Positions 34,814 through 45,182 of a DNA stretch of 64,000 nt are shown in pieces. The stretch lies in assembly GCF_039839275.1 (NCBI RefSeq), contig NZ_JBDOQP010000001.1:1240001-1304000 (forward strand). The letters run 5' to 3'. The position numbers were made by a program, and so were the translations under genes. A model generated the notes under the pieces. It saw only the letters and a program-made list of their open reading frames with translations, was not told the origin of the DNA and did no database searches. This DNA is from Aerobium sp039839275. Its GTDB lineage: Bacteria; Pseudomonadota; Alphaproteobacteria; Rhizobiales; Rhizobiaceae. Positions within the stretch are counted from its first letter, which is position 1. The number at the start of each line of letters is the position of its first letter.

Positions 34814-36628
34814 TCACTCCGACGGCTCGTGCCACCATGTCTGGAACTGGGGGCCGTAAAGCGGGGTGGTCTCCGGACGTTGGATCTGCTTCCAGCGCGC
34901 GACCCAGCTATTCGTCAGCGGGTTATAGAGCGGCACCACATAGGCGCCACTCAGAAGGACACGATCATAGGCGCGCACGGCCGTGACAAAATCCTCGCGC
35001 GAGCGCGCGGCAAGCAATGCCTCTATCATAGCGTCGATCGCCGGCTCCGCCACGCCGGCGAAGTTGAAAGTACCGTCGAGGTCGCGCGTTACCGAACCGA
35101 AGCGCGCAAGTTGCTCTGCGCCTGGCGAAAGCGACGAGGAGTAGTTGTGCAGGATGATGTCGTAGTCATAGGTGCGCTGGCGCTGGAGATATTGGGCGCT
35201 GTCCACGACGCGGATCGTCGCCGCGATGCCAAGACGCTCCAGCGTGCGCGCCCACGACATCGCAAGTGCCTGGCCCGATGGTCCGTTGAGCAGGATCTCA
35301 AAGCCTAATTGCGTGCCATTTTCGTCGACCAGCCGCCGACCGTCGAGACGATAGCCGGCCGCCTGCAAGGCTTCCAGCCCCTGGCGCATGAAGTCCCGGT
35401 CGCGTCCCGAACCATCTGACGTAGGCAGGACGTATGTGCCATCCATGATCTCGGGCCGCACGGCGTCGGGGTAAGGGGCGAGCAGGGCGCGCTCTGCCTC
35501 GCTTGCCGGTACGCCGTGGGACGAAAGCTCGGACCCGTCATAATAGCTTCTGATCCGCTTGTAGGCGCCGTTGAAGAGATTACGATTGGCCCACTCGAAA
35601 TCGAACAGACCGACCAGCGCGCGACGCACGGCTTCGTCCGCGAAGACCGCGCGTCGGGTATTCATCACGAAACCATACATGCCCGATGGCAAGCGGCTTT
35701 CGAACTCGTCCTTGATGACCTTGCCTTCATTGGCGGCGGGAAAATCATATCCGGTTGTCCAGCGGCCCGTGTCCGTCTCGATGTGAAGCGAGAACAGACC
35801 GCGCTTGAAGGCCTCGAACATGGTGTTGTCGTCGCGGATATAGTTGATGCGGATCTCGTCGTAATTGTCGAAGCCGCGCTTGCTGGGGATGTCCTTGGCC
35901 CAATAGTCCGGATTGCGCTTCATCACGACCACTTCGCCGGGTCGCACGCTGTCGACGATATAAGGCCCCGACCCGATCATCGGCTCGAGCGAGGACCGGT
36001 CGAACGTTTCGGCGTCGATGGCGTGTTCCGGCAGGATCGGCAGTTGCGCCAGAAGCAGCGGAATCTCGCGTCCGGCATCCGGCTTCATCGTGAAGCGCAC
36101 GCCGCGCTCGCCGACCGTCTCCATGGTGTCCACGGCGCGAATCCAGTTCTGGTAGTTCGGCCTGGCCTTGTCCAGAAGCAGCTTCATCGAGAAGATCACG
36201 TCGTCCGGGGTGATCGGTTCGCCGTCGGAGAAGCGCGCGCGTGGGTCAAGGGTAAACTCGATGAAACTGCGCTCCTCGTCCGTCTCTACGCTCTCGGCGA
36301 TCAGCGGATAAAGCGTGAAGGCCTCGTCGCGCGAGCGCAGCAGCAACGTCTCGAACACATTGCTGCCGAAGAACTGGTCGAAGAGCCCGCGCGCGCCATC
36401 GCCCTGCACGATGAAGGGGTTAAGGCTGTCGAACGAACCCTGCACCGAATAATCGATGCGCCCGCCTTTCGGCGCATCGGGATTGGCATAAGGAAAATGG
36501 GTGAAATCGGAGGGCAGTTCCGGCTCGCCGTGCATCGCGATGGCATGGCTCGGACCGTTCTGCGCGGCGACAGGTCCCAGGGCCGACGCAAAGGCCATGA
36601 TGAAAAGGGCGAGCATCGACATGCGCAT
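34814..36628 (-). CDS. Family 5 extracellular solute-binding protein (oligopeptide type)
   Basis: A 604-aa periplasmic binding protein of the SBP_bac_5 class, resembling YejA-type peptide receptors. The signal peptide is residues ~1-23 (MLALFIMAFASALGPVAAQ). Signature stretches are HFPYANPDAPKGGRIDYSVQGSFDSLNPF, the lobe segment FTLDPRARFSDGEPITPDDVIFS, and IGSGPYIVDSVRPGEVVVMKRNPDYW. ATG 36628 is 7 bases from GGAG; a TTG one codon upstream is the alternative. No permease or ATPase gene is adjacent, so its transporter is encoded elsewhere. Confidence 0.92.
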   Translation of the reverse strand: MRMSMLALFIMAFASALGPVAAQNGPSHAIAMHGEPELPSDFTHFPYANPDAPKGGRIDYSVQGSFDSLNPFIVQGDGARGLFDQFFGSNVFETLLLRSRDEAFTLYPLIAESVETDEERSFIEFTLDPRARFSDGEPITPDDVIFSMKLLLDKARPNYQNWIRAVDTMETVGERGVRFTMKPDAGREIPLLLAQLPILPEHAIDAETFDRSSLEPMIGSGPYIVDSVRPGEVVVMKRNPDYWAKDIPSKRGFDNYDEIRINYIRDDNTMFEAFKRGLFSLHIETDTGRWTTGYDFPAANEGKVIKDEFESRLPSGMYGFVMNTRRAVFADEAVRRALVGLFDFEWANRNLFNGAYKRIRSYYDGSELSSHGVPASEAERALLAPYPDAVRPEIMDGTYVLPTSDGSGRDRDFMRQGLEALQAAGYRLDGRRLVDENGTQLGFEILLNGPSGQALAMSWARTLERLGIAATIRVVDSAQYLQRQRTYDYDIILHNYSSSLSPGAEQLARFGSVTRDLDGTFNFAGVAEPAIDAMIEALLAARSREDFVTAVRAYDRVLLSGAYVVPLYNPLTNSWVARWKQIQRPETTPLYGPQFQTWWHEPSE

Positions 36629-36858
36629 CAACGAACTCCGGTACGATGTCTGGGACGGGCGATTCGAAGAACCCTAACATGAGAGCGGCGTGCGCCGGAA
36701 TCCCCGCCGAAAGCGGCAAAACACCACTGGAGGTCTGGATTTGCCGTCACGTGCGGTGTAACACGCGCAAGAGTCATGCTGTCGCCGTATTTGATCAGCA
36801 GTAGCGGATCGATCGCCAGTCAGCGCCGCAGCCCACTTTCTGAGAGGAAATCGACCAC

Positions 36859-37494
36859 ATGAATCGCCGCAAGACCAATGCGACCCGACTTTCCCTTCTG
36901 GCCGCCGGCATCGCGGCCATCTTCGCCGGCGCGACAATGCCCGCATCTGCCCAGCAGCAGCAGCAGCAACAGTTGCCCGAAGGCTGGTTCAAGGCCTGCA
37001 GCAAGCAGGAAGACATCGACATCTGCAACGTGCAGAACATCCTCGTTGCCGACACCGGCCAGCTTCTGACCGGGGTGAGCCTGATCGAAGTCAAGGGCAA
37101 GACCAATCGCCGCATCTTCCAGATCACCGTGCCTACCGGCCGTCTGGTGCCTCCGGGCGTCGGCATGCAGATCGATGGCGGCCAGCCGCAGAAGATCGAC
37201 TACATGATCTGCCTGCCGGATCGCTGCATTGCCGAGGGTCCGTTGAACGACGAACTGGTTGCATCGTTCAAGCGCGGCTCCGAACTCACATTGACGTCGG
37301 TCAACTTCCAGAACCAGCCGAACCCGATCAAGGTTTCGCTGGCAGGGTTCACGGCGGCGTTCGACGGCGAGCCGCTGCAGCAGGCCGACATCGAGGATCG
37401 CCAGAAGCGCATCCAGGACTTCGTCAACCGCAACACCGAAGACTTTGCTGAAAAGCTGCGCGAAGAGCAGGAAAAGGCGAAGCAGGGCAACTGA
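36859..37494 (+). CDS. Invasion-associated locus B (IalB) family exported protein
   Basis: A 211-aa protein with a signal peptide (residues ~1-31, cleaved at ASAQ). A run of seven glutamines follows, encoded by a CAG-rich repeat at about 36954-36974, and then the IalB domain: WFKACSKQEDIDICNVQN, a Leu/Val beta core, MICLPDRCIAEGPLNDELV with paired Cys, and VSLAGFTAAFDG. A charged helical tail (~180-211) ends the protein. IalB was named in Bartonella for red-cell invasion, but homologues occur widely in non-pathogenic rhizobia, so virulence should not be inferred. Confidence 0.9.
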   Translation: MNRRKTNATRLSLLAAGIAAIFAGATMPASAQQQQQQQLPEGWFKACSKQEDIDICNVQNILVADTGQLLTGVSLIEVKGKTNRRIFQITVPTGRLVPPGVGMQIDGGQPQKIDYMICLPDRCIAEGPLNDELVASFKRGSELTLTSVNFQNQPNPIKVSLAGFTAAFDGEPLQQADIEDRQKRIQDFVNRNTEDFAEKLREEQEKAKQGN

Positions 37495-37530
37495 TCGGAC
37501 GCGCCCCGAAGCCAGTCTCGAAATACTGAA

Positions 37531-37555
37531 AAGGCGGGCCAAGGCCCGCCTTTTT
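37531..37555 (+). terminator. Intrinsic terminator of the ialB-family gene
   Basis: AAGGCGGG (37531-37538) pairs with 37545-37552 around CCAAGG, followed by a T run (37551-37555). It is close behind the IalB-family stop codon. Confidence 0.85.
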
Positions 37556-37579
37556 CGTTATAGACCCTCAAACACGCGG

Positions 37580-37912
37580 TCAGTGGCTGGCGCGGCCCTT
37601 TGGCGCGTAGTGGCCGTCGCTGGTCTTGTCGAAGAATTCCGTCAATTGCGGATGGCGCACGGGCTCGCCGGAACTGTCGTCGAGCAGGTTCTGCTCGGAC
37701 ACGTAGGCGACGTACTCCGTGTCATCGTTTTCCGCCAGCAGATGATAGAATGGCTGGTCCTTCGACGGCCGGACCTCGGCTGGTATCGCCTCGTACCATT
37801 CATCGGTGTTGGCGAACTCCGGATCAACGTCGAAGACAACACCCCTGAAGGGGAAAAGCCGGTGGCGAACCACTTGGCCAATTCTGAACTTTGCTAGTTT
37901 TGCTTCACGCAT
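37580..37912 (-). CDS. hspQ: Heat shock protein HspQ
   Basis: A 110-aa protein of the HspQ (hemimethylated-DNA-binding/YccV) family. It has KFRIGQVVRHRLFPFRGVVFDVDPEF, WYEAIPAEVRPSKDQPFYHLLAE and YVAYVSEQNLLDD. In enterobacteria HspQ acts as a specificity factor for Lon protease. ATG 37912 gives the family N-terminus; the 15 upstream in-frame codons do not look coding. It is convergent with the IalB-family gene across that gene's terminator. Confidence 0.92.
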   Translation of the reverse strand: MREAKLAKFRIGQVVRHRLFPFRGVVFDVDPEFANTDEWYEAIPAEVRPSKDQPFYHLLAENDDTEYVAYVSEQNLLDDSSGEPVRHPQLTEFFDKTSDGHYAPKGRASH

Positions 37913-38045
37913 ATCCCGGTACCCTAGCCGCGCAATGTGGCGCATTGCGCCGCACAATTCAACCGTCTTGCAACTTGACGACGAGACAGGCGCGGGTTAG
38001 CCGCCTTCCGAGTGGCATCCGGCCTCTTGGATTCCAGGACCTTTC

Positions 38046-39008
38046 ATGGCGAACATCATCGGCCTCGTTCTCCCGTTCTTCGGGATGATCTTCCTCGGCG
38101 CGCTGACCGCCCGGCTCACCCGGCAGCCGCTGGAGGCGCTGGGCTGGATGAACACGTTCATCATCTACGTGGCCTTGCCGGCGTTGTTCTTCCAGCTCAT
38201 CGCGCGCACGCCCGTCGAACAGTTGACGGAGTGGCGCTACGTGTTTGGAGCGGTCTTCTCGACCTATCTGATCTTCGGGTTGATGTTCGCCGCATCGATG
38301 CTGGTTTCGCGGGATGGCATACGGCAAAGCACGATCAAGGCGCTTGCCGCAGCCTACGGAAATATCGGCTTCATGGGGCCGGGGCTGGCGCTGCTGGCAT
38401 TCGGTCCCGAGGCTGCCGTGCCGGTTGCGCTGATCTTCTGCGTCGAGAACATCATGCATTTCGCGGTCGCACCGATGATGATGGCGCTTGCCGGCGGGCA
38501 GAAGGAACCGGCATCGCGCCTTGCTTTCGATGTTGCAAGGCGCATCGTGCTGCACCCCTTCATCATTGCAACAGCGGTCGGCGTCCTTGCTGCCGTCGTT
38601 CGTTTCGAGCCGCCAGCGCCTGTGGCCACGCTGCTCCAGTATCTCGCCCAGGCCGCGGCCCCATGTGCGCTGTTCGCCATGGGCGTGACACTTGCCTTGC
38701 GACCGCTCAAGCGAGTGCCACGCGAACTGGGGGCAATCGCCGCTCTCAAGCTCGTCGTGCATCCGCTCGTCTGCTACGTCGTTCTGAGCCTCGTCGGCGA
38801 CTTCTCGGCGACATGGATGTATTCGGCGATGCTTCTGGCGGCGCTACCGACGGCGACCAACGTGTTCGTCATAGCCCAGCAATACGGGGTATGGCTGGAG
38901 AGGGCATCGGCCAGCGTGCTGATAACCACCGTGCTTTCCGTCGCCACCCTGACCGCGCTGCTCTACCTCATCAAGAACGGCATGGTGCCGCCCGATCTGT
39001 TTCCCTGA
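38046..39008 (+). CDS. AEC-family (auxin efflux carrier-like) transporter
   Basis: A 320-aa membrane protein with about ten hydrophobic helices in two halves. Family features are the N-terminal helix VLPFFGMIFLGALTARL, the broken-helix motif YVALPALFFQLIA, YGNIGFMGPGLALLAFG in helix 4, and the C-terminal ALPTATNVFVIAQQYG. The family exports or imports small carboxylates and malonate; the substrate here is unknown. It stands alone and its end is 2 bp from the end of the convergent UbiH-like gene. Confidence 0.92.
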   Translation: MANIIGLVLPFFGMIFLGALTARLTRQPLEALGWMNTFIIYVALPALFFQLIARTPVEQLTEWRYVFGAVFSTYLIFGLMFAASMLVSRDGIRQSTIKALAAAYGNIGFMGPGLALLAFGPEAAVPVALIFCVENIMHFAVAPMMMALAGGQKEPASRLAFDVARRIVLHPFIIATAVGVLAAVVRFEPPAPVATLLQYLAQAAAPCALFAMGVTLALRPLKRVPRELGAIAALKLVVHPLVCYVVLSLVGDFSATWMYSAMLLAALPTATNVFVIAQQYGVWLERASASVLITTVLSVATLTALLYLIKNGMVPPDLFP

Positions 39009-39010
39009 AA

Positions 39011-40195
39011 TTAGCCTCGAAACAGGTTGCCGAGCCCGCTTCCGGTCCGCAGGCCTTCGCGCATGAAAAGCGCGCGCAGCGGGGAGGCGGCGCCAAGCAG
39101 CCCTAATCCGGCCGACCGCATCACCTGCACCGGCAGCATGTCCGATAGCAGCGAACGGTTGAGCAACTGGACCGCCGAGGAACGCGCGACGATGTCGGGC
39201 CTGCGGGCGCGATCATAGGCGTCAAGCGCCTTGACCGACCCGGGATCGGCGCCATGCCGGGCAGCAATGGCCGCAAGGCTCTCGATGTCCCGTATCCCGA
39301 GATTGAGCCCCTGGGCGCCTATCGGCGGAAAGATATGCGCTGCTTCACCGACCAGCGCCACGCGGTTGGCGGCGAACCGGTGCGGCAGGGCGGAGGCGAG
39401 GGGATAAAGCTGGTGCCCAGCCTCCACGGTCACACGGCCCAGCATGGATTGCATGCGTTCTTCGATGCGGCGTGAGAGCGTGTCGTCGTCCAGCGTCATG
39501 AGCGTTTCGGCCTCGTCCGGACGCGTTACCCAGACAAGGCTCGATCGCTTGCCCTGGAGCGGGACCTGGGTGAACGGGCCGGTTTCGGTATGAAACTCTG
39601 TCGAGGTGTCCTCGTGGCTCCGTGAATGCGAAAAGCTCAGCACCACTGCCGACTGTCGGCTAGGTCGCGATCTGACTTGGATGCCCGCAGCCTCGCGTGC
39701 GGGAGACAGTCGTCCGTCTGCGGCCACTGTGAGCATCGCCGCAATCATGTCGCCGTTGTCGAGCGCTGCCTCGACGACATCGGCTTGCGGCGCCCAACGT
39801 GCCACCAGCGAGGTCACGCGCTCGATGTTGGAGTTGCCTTTCACCGCCGCATCGAGTTCCGCCAGCAAATGCCCGTTGGGGATGTTGAGGCCGAAACGCG
39901 CTTCGCCGATCTCGCTGGCACGGAAAGTCACGACCGGGCTTCGAAAGAGACGCGAGGTTGCGTCCGCGATTCGCATGATCCGCAGCGGGGCTGAACCCGC
40001 CTCGAGCGAACCCAGGATCGACAACCGGTCGAGAAAGTCGAGCTGCGGCTCCATCAGCGCTGTGGTGCGCCGATCAGTCAGATTGGTCTCCGGCCCCACC
40101 AGAACGATGCGAAAGCCCTCGCCGGCCAGGGCAAGAGCCGCCATCAGGCCGGCTGGTCCGGTACCCGCAACGACGATGTCAGTCGAGATTTTCAT
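39011..40195 (-). CDS. UbiH/UbiF-family FAD-dependent hydroxylase
   Basis: A 394-aa flavoprotein monooxygenase of the family that hydroxylates the ubiquinone ring. The FAD-binding Rossmann motif is VVAGTGPAGLMAALALAGEG at the N-terminus. The second flavin motif is VALVGEAAHIFPPIGAQGLNLGIRD (residues ~275-300), the UbiH-type signature. Which ring carbon it modifies cannot be told from sequence alone. ATG 40195 starts at the Rossmann strand; a longer open frame upstream is not family-like. Confidence 0.88.
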   Translation of the reverse strand: MKISTDIVVAGTGPAGLMAALALAGEGFRIVLVGPETNLTDRRTTALMEPQLDFLDRLSILGSLEAGSAPLRIMRIADATSRLFRSPVVTFRASEIGEARFGLNIPNGHLLAELDAAVKGNSNIERVTSLVARWAPQADVVEAALDNGDMIAAMLTVAADGRLSPAREAAGIQVRSRPSRQSAVVLSFSHSRSHEDTSTEFHTETGPFTQVPLQGKRSSLVWVTRPDEAETLMTLDDDTLSRRIEERMQSMLGRVTVEAGHQLYPLASALPHRFAANRVALVGEAAHIFPPIGAQGLNLGIRDIESLAAIAARHGADPGSVKALDAYDRARRPDIVARSSAVQLLNRSLLSDMLPVQVMRSAGLGLLGAASPLRALFMREGLRTGSGLGNLFRG

Positions 40196-40597
40196 GTGAA
40201 GCTCCGGCCAGTGCGCCTGACGCATATAGGCGCTGGGGCCTATGTCGATCAACGGCGGAAAGCCATCTACCTCGCGAACATGTCCGGCTCTCCCACACGG
40301 TTTTACAGCGCGCTCCGGTTCACGGGCCCCGAGGGATCGATGAAGATGTTCTGGATGATGCGCCTTGCGTATCACCCGCCAGTTGAAAAGCAGGTGCGCC
40401 GCGCGATATCCCATCGGCGAGACTGGCGCGATACTGCTTGTCTGAGAGTGCGCGGTGCTTGTAGTTTCGGGCCAGGAGGAGCAGAGGATGCGAAACGGGG
40501 ACAGGGCAGTGAAGGGCGCTCACGCGCCGTTGCGCAACGGCACGTGCATCGACTTGCACGCCTTGGGACGACCGGCGAGAACGTCGAAGACCGGCGG
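40196..40597. other. 402-bp gap before phosphatidylcholine synthase
   Basis: The gap lies between the divergent UbiH-like gene and pcs. It holds one short frame with a strong ribosome site (40488-40610) and compact dyads inside it (GGCGC-TCAC-GCGCC, then CGTTGCGCAACG near 40526-40550). The frame of pcs is open back to 40196 but lacks family similarity there. I recognise no promoter with confidence. Confidence 0.5.
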
Positions 40598-40610
40598 ATG
40601 CCGGCGGTGA
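40488..40610 (+). CDS. Possible 40-aa leader ORF coupled to pcs
   Basis: ATG 40488 is preceded by GGAGGAGCAGAGG, a much stronger ribosome site than the one before pcs. The frame encodes a 40-aa, basic, Cys-containing peptide (begins MRNGDRAVKGAHAP). Its TGA at 40608-40610 overlaps an in-frame GTG of pcs at 40607 (GTGA), the form expected for translational coupling. No homology is recognised and the codon content is not clearly protein-like, so it could be chance. Confidence 0.3.
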   Translation: MRNGDRAVKGAHAPLRNGTCIDLHALGRPARTSKTGGCRR

Positions 40611-41377
40611 ACGGCGAGATACCCAGCAGGAAGAAGCTCTCGGAACGCATTCCGCGCCCGAAGAAGAAGGTGACGTGGCCGCAAGCGCGGGCCTTTTCGG
40701 TTCACCTGCTGACCGCCTCCGGTTCCTTCCTTGCATTTGTGTCGCTGGTGTTTGCCGCCGAAAAGCAGTGGACGGAAATGTGGCTGTGGCTCGGGCTTGC
40801 ACTGTTCGTCGACGGCATCGACGGTCCCATCGCGCGCAAGCTGCAGGTCAAGGAAGTGCTGCCGACCTGGTCGGGAGAAATGCTCGACAACATCATCGAC
40901 TACGTCACCTACGTGCTGATTCCGGCATTCGCGCTGTACCAGAGCGGCTTCATGGGTGAGGGGTTGTCCTTCCTTTCGGCGGCGATCATCGTCGTTTCGA
41001 GCGCGATCTACTACGCAGACACAGGCATTAAGACGAAGGAGAACTTCTTCAAGGGGTTCCCGGTCGTCTGGAACATGCTTGTCTTCACGCTATTCGTGAT
41101 CGAGCCGGGAGAATATGTCTCGCTGGCGGCGGTGATCGTCGCGGCGATCCTCTCGTTCATTCCGGTGAATTTCCTCCACCCCGTACGCGTCAAGCGGCTG
41201 CGTCCGTTGAACCTGGGCATCTTCCTCGCCTGGTGTGCCTTCGGGGTCGTAGCGCTCATCCAGAACATGGAGGCGTCGATGCCGATACAGGCAGGCATTG
41301 GCGCAACGGGCATCTACCTGTTCGTGATCGGCGGTGTGATGCAGATGTTCCCAACTCTCGGCCTCAGGAAAGACTGA
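40598..41377 (+). CDS. pcs: Phosphatidylcholine synthase
   Basis: A 259-aa inner-membrane CDP-alcohol phosphotransferase that condenses CDP-diacylglycerol with choline to make phosphatidylcholine, a lipid pathway typical of rhizobia, Brucella and relatives. The catalytic motif DG-x2-AR-x8-G-x3-D-x3-D is complete in VDGIDGPIAR and WSGEMLDNIIDY (residues ~68-98). About eight helices follow. It resembles rhizobial Pcs from RAFSVHLLTASGSFLAF onward. ATG 40598 is one start; GTG 40607, overlapping the upstream short frame, is equally possible. The next gene starts 1 bp after its stop. Confidence 0.93.
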   Translation: MPAVNGEIPSRKKLSERIPRPKKKVTWPQARAFSVHLLTASGSFLAFVSLVFAAEKQWTEMWLWLGLALFVDGIDGPIARKLQVKEVLPTWSGEMLDNIIDYVTYVLIPAFALYQSGFMGEGLSFLSAAIIVVSSAIYYADTGIKTKENFFKGFPVVWNMLVFTLFVIEPGEYVSLAAVIVAAILSFIPVNFLHPVRVKRLRPLNLGIFLAWCAFGVVALIQNMEASMPIQAGIGATGIYLFVIGGVMQMFPTLGLRKD

Positions 41378-41378
41378 C

Positions 41379-42356
41379 ATGTCAAAGGCAATTCTCATTC
41401 GCGAGCATGGCGGACCCGAGGTCCTGCGATACGAGGATCATGACGCCGGCCGCCCTGGCAAAGGTCAGGTGTTGATCCGCCACACCGCCGTCGGTCTGAA
41501 CTTCATCGATGTCTATTTCCGCACCGGCCTCTATCCTGCGCCGGCAGGCTTGCCGTTGATCGCCGGTGGCGAAGCGGCCGGAGAGGTGCTCGAGACGGGC
41601 GAAGGCGTTGACTGGCTTAAGCCCGGCGACCGGGTCGCCTATACAGTTCCCGTCGGCGCCTATGCGCAACAGCGGGTGATTGCCGCAGACCGCCTCGTAA
41701 AGGTGCCTGAAGGGATTTCCGACGACGAAGCCGCCGGCATGATGCTCAAGGGCATGACTGCCGAGTACCTCCTGCGCCGGACCTTTGCGGTCAAGCCGGG
41801 TGACATCGTGCTCTATCATGCCGCGGCAGGCGGAGTGGGCCTGATCTTCGGCCAGTGGGCGCGTGCGCTCGGCGTCACGCTGATCGGCACCGTCGGCTCG
41901 GCCGAGAAGGTCGAACTGGCCAAGGCGCATGGCTACGAGCATGTCATCAACTATCGCGAAGAAGATTTCGCCGCCCGCGTCAAGGACATCACCGGCGGCA
42001 AGAAATGCGACGTCGTCTACGATTCGGTTGGCAAGGACACGTTCGAAGGCTCGCTGGACTCACTTAAGGTCAGGGGAATGTTGGTCAGCTTCGGCCAGTC
42101 GTCTGGGCCGATCCCGCCCTTCAGCATGGGGCTGCTTTCCCAGAAGGGTTCGCTCTACACGACGCGCCCAACCCTATTCCAATATATCGCCACGCGTGAG
42201 GAGCTGGAGGAATCAGCTGGCGCGCTCTTCGACGTTGTGAAGTCCGGCGCCGTCAAGATCGCTGTGAACCAGCGCTACGCGCTCGCCGACGCCGCGCAGG
42301 CGCATATCGACCTTGAGGCGCGCAAGACCACCGGCACCACCGTTCTGCTGCCCTAG
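41379..42356 (+). CDS. NADPH:quinone reductase (zeta-crystallin type)
   Basis: A 325-aa zinc-independent medium-chain dehydrogenase/reductase. It has the N-terminal GroES-like domain with GLNFIDVYFRTGLY and PLIAGGEAAGEVLETG, the Rossmann motif AAAGGVGLIFGQWARALG with the following TVGSAEK, and VYDSVGKDTFEGSL. This is the QorA pattern, which reduces quinones one electron at a time using NADPH. It starts 1 bp after pcs and is surely cotranscribed; no functional link to the lipid enzyme is obvious. Confidence 0.92.
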   Translation: MSKAILIREHGGPEVLRYEDHDAGRPGKGQVLIRHTAVGLNFIDVYFRTGLYPAPAGLPLIAGGEAAGEVLETGEGVDWLKPGDRVAYTVPVGAYAQQRVIAADRLVKVPEGISDDEAAGMMLKGMTAEYLLRRTFAVKPGDIVLYHAAAGGVGLIFGQWARALGVTLIGTVGSAEKVELAKAHGYEHVINYREEDFAARVKDITGGKKCDVVYDSVGKDTFEGSLDSLKVRGMLVSFGQSSGPIPPFSMGLLSQKGSLYTTRPTLFQYIATREELEESAGALFDVVKSGAVKIAVNQRYALADAAQAHIDLEARKTTGTTVLLP

Positions 42357-42394
42357 GGCGAACCGCGGCATTGCCTGCGTATTCGTTGAAAACC

Positions 42395-42409
42395 TTGAAG
42401 CACTTTCAA
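42395..42409. promoter_or_regulatory. Perfect dyad upstream of the BMP-type ABC operon
   Basis: TTGAA-GCACT-TTCAA is a perfect inverted repeat in the 163-bp gap before the ABC operon. It sits between a TTGAAA (42386-42391) and AATATT (42408-42413) that together resemble a promoter with a 16-bp spacer. An operator overlapping the promoter is a reasonable reading, but it is not proven. Confidence 0.3.
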
Positions 42410-42519
42410 TATTCGCGCTGGTTTGCTTACCGCTGGCGTGAAGCCTACGATACACGCGGGAACACAAAAAAACGCTCGGGCAAACCGCAGCGAAGGCCGG
42501 TAACGGATCGAGGGACACG

Positions 42520-44084
<1,565 letters not shown>

Positions 44085-44085
<1 letters not shown>

Positions 44086-45182
44086 TGCGCCTCGAACTCG
44101 TCAAGCGGCCACAGCAATCGAAAGCCTTCAGTGCACTGTCGCCGTTCATCGCTTTCGCCCTGACGATTCTGGCCGGCGCGCTCCTGTTTGCGCTCCTCGG
44201 CAAGAACCCGGCGACCACCCTGTATTACTATTTCATCGATCCGCTGATGGAGGAGTGGTCACTGCATGAGCTCGCCATCAAGGCTGCGCCGCTGATCCTC
44301 ATCGCGGTCGGCCTGTCGGTCTGCTTCCTGTCCAACAACTGGAATATCGGGGCGGAGGGCCAGTTCGTGATCGGCGCCATCACCGGTTCGTTCCTGCCGG
44401 TGATCTTTCCCGAGTTCCAGGCGTGGATCGTACTGCCGTTGATGCTTCTGATGGGTATTGCCGGTGGTGCGGCCTATGCGACGATCCCGGCCTTCCTGAA
44501 GGTGCGGTTCAACACCAACGAGATCCTGACCAGCCTGATGCTGGTCTATGTAGCGCAGCTCTTTCTCGACTGGTTGGTCCGGGGCGCGTGGCGCAATCCG
44601 GCCGGGTTCAACTTTCCCGAGACGGTGCGGTTTCATTCCTATGCCGTACTACCGGAAATCCTCCCGGCATCGGGCCGCGCCCACTGGGGGTTTGCCTTCG
44701 CGCTGATCGCCGCGGTCCTGGTCTGGTTCATGCTGTCGAAGACGTTAAAGGGCTTCGAGGTCAAGGTGCTCGGCCAGAGCCCGCGCGCGGGCCGCTTCGC
44801 TGGATTTTCCGCCGGGCGCATGACGCTGTTCGCATTCGCGGTATCGGGCGGTCTGGCCGGCCTTGCAGGCATCTCGGAAGTCTCCGGTGCCATTGGGCAA
44901 TTGCGGCCTGCGATATCGCCCGGTTACGGGTTCACGGCCATCATCGTGGCGTTTCTCGGCCGTCTCAATCCGCTCGGCATCGTGGCCGCGGGGCTTGTGC
45001 TTGCACTGACCTATCTCGGCGGCGAAGCCGCACAGATATCGGTCGGGCTGTCGGACAAGGTGGTGCGCGCATTCCAGGGGATGATCCTTTTCTTCGTCCT
45101 CGCCTGCGATACGCTGATCCACTACCAGCTTCGGCTGGTTCGTCCGCATGGGGCAAAGGCCGGGGAGACCTCGCATGTTTGA
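44085..45182 (+). CDS. BMP-type ABC transporter permease 1
   Basis: A 365-aa inner-membrane permease of the BPD_transp_2 family with about nine helices. Features are SVCFLSNNWNIGAEGQFVIG, FNTNEILTSLMLVYVA, the EAA-like loop GQSPRAGRFAGFSAGRMTLF and AFLGRLNPLGIVAAGLVLA. It overlaps the ATPase gene by one base and the second permease by 8 bp. With the BMP receptor it most likely imports purine nucleosides or related compounds. Confidence 0.93.

Noticed and set aside
36954..36974. CAG-type repeat in the ialB-family gene as a phase-variable switch
   Set aside because: The unit is three bases, so length changes keep the frame. It only alters a glutamine run after the signal peptide.
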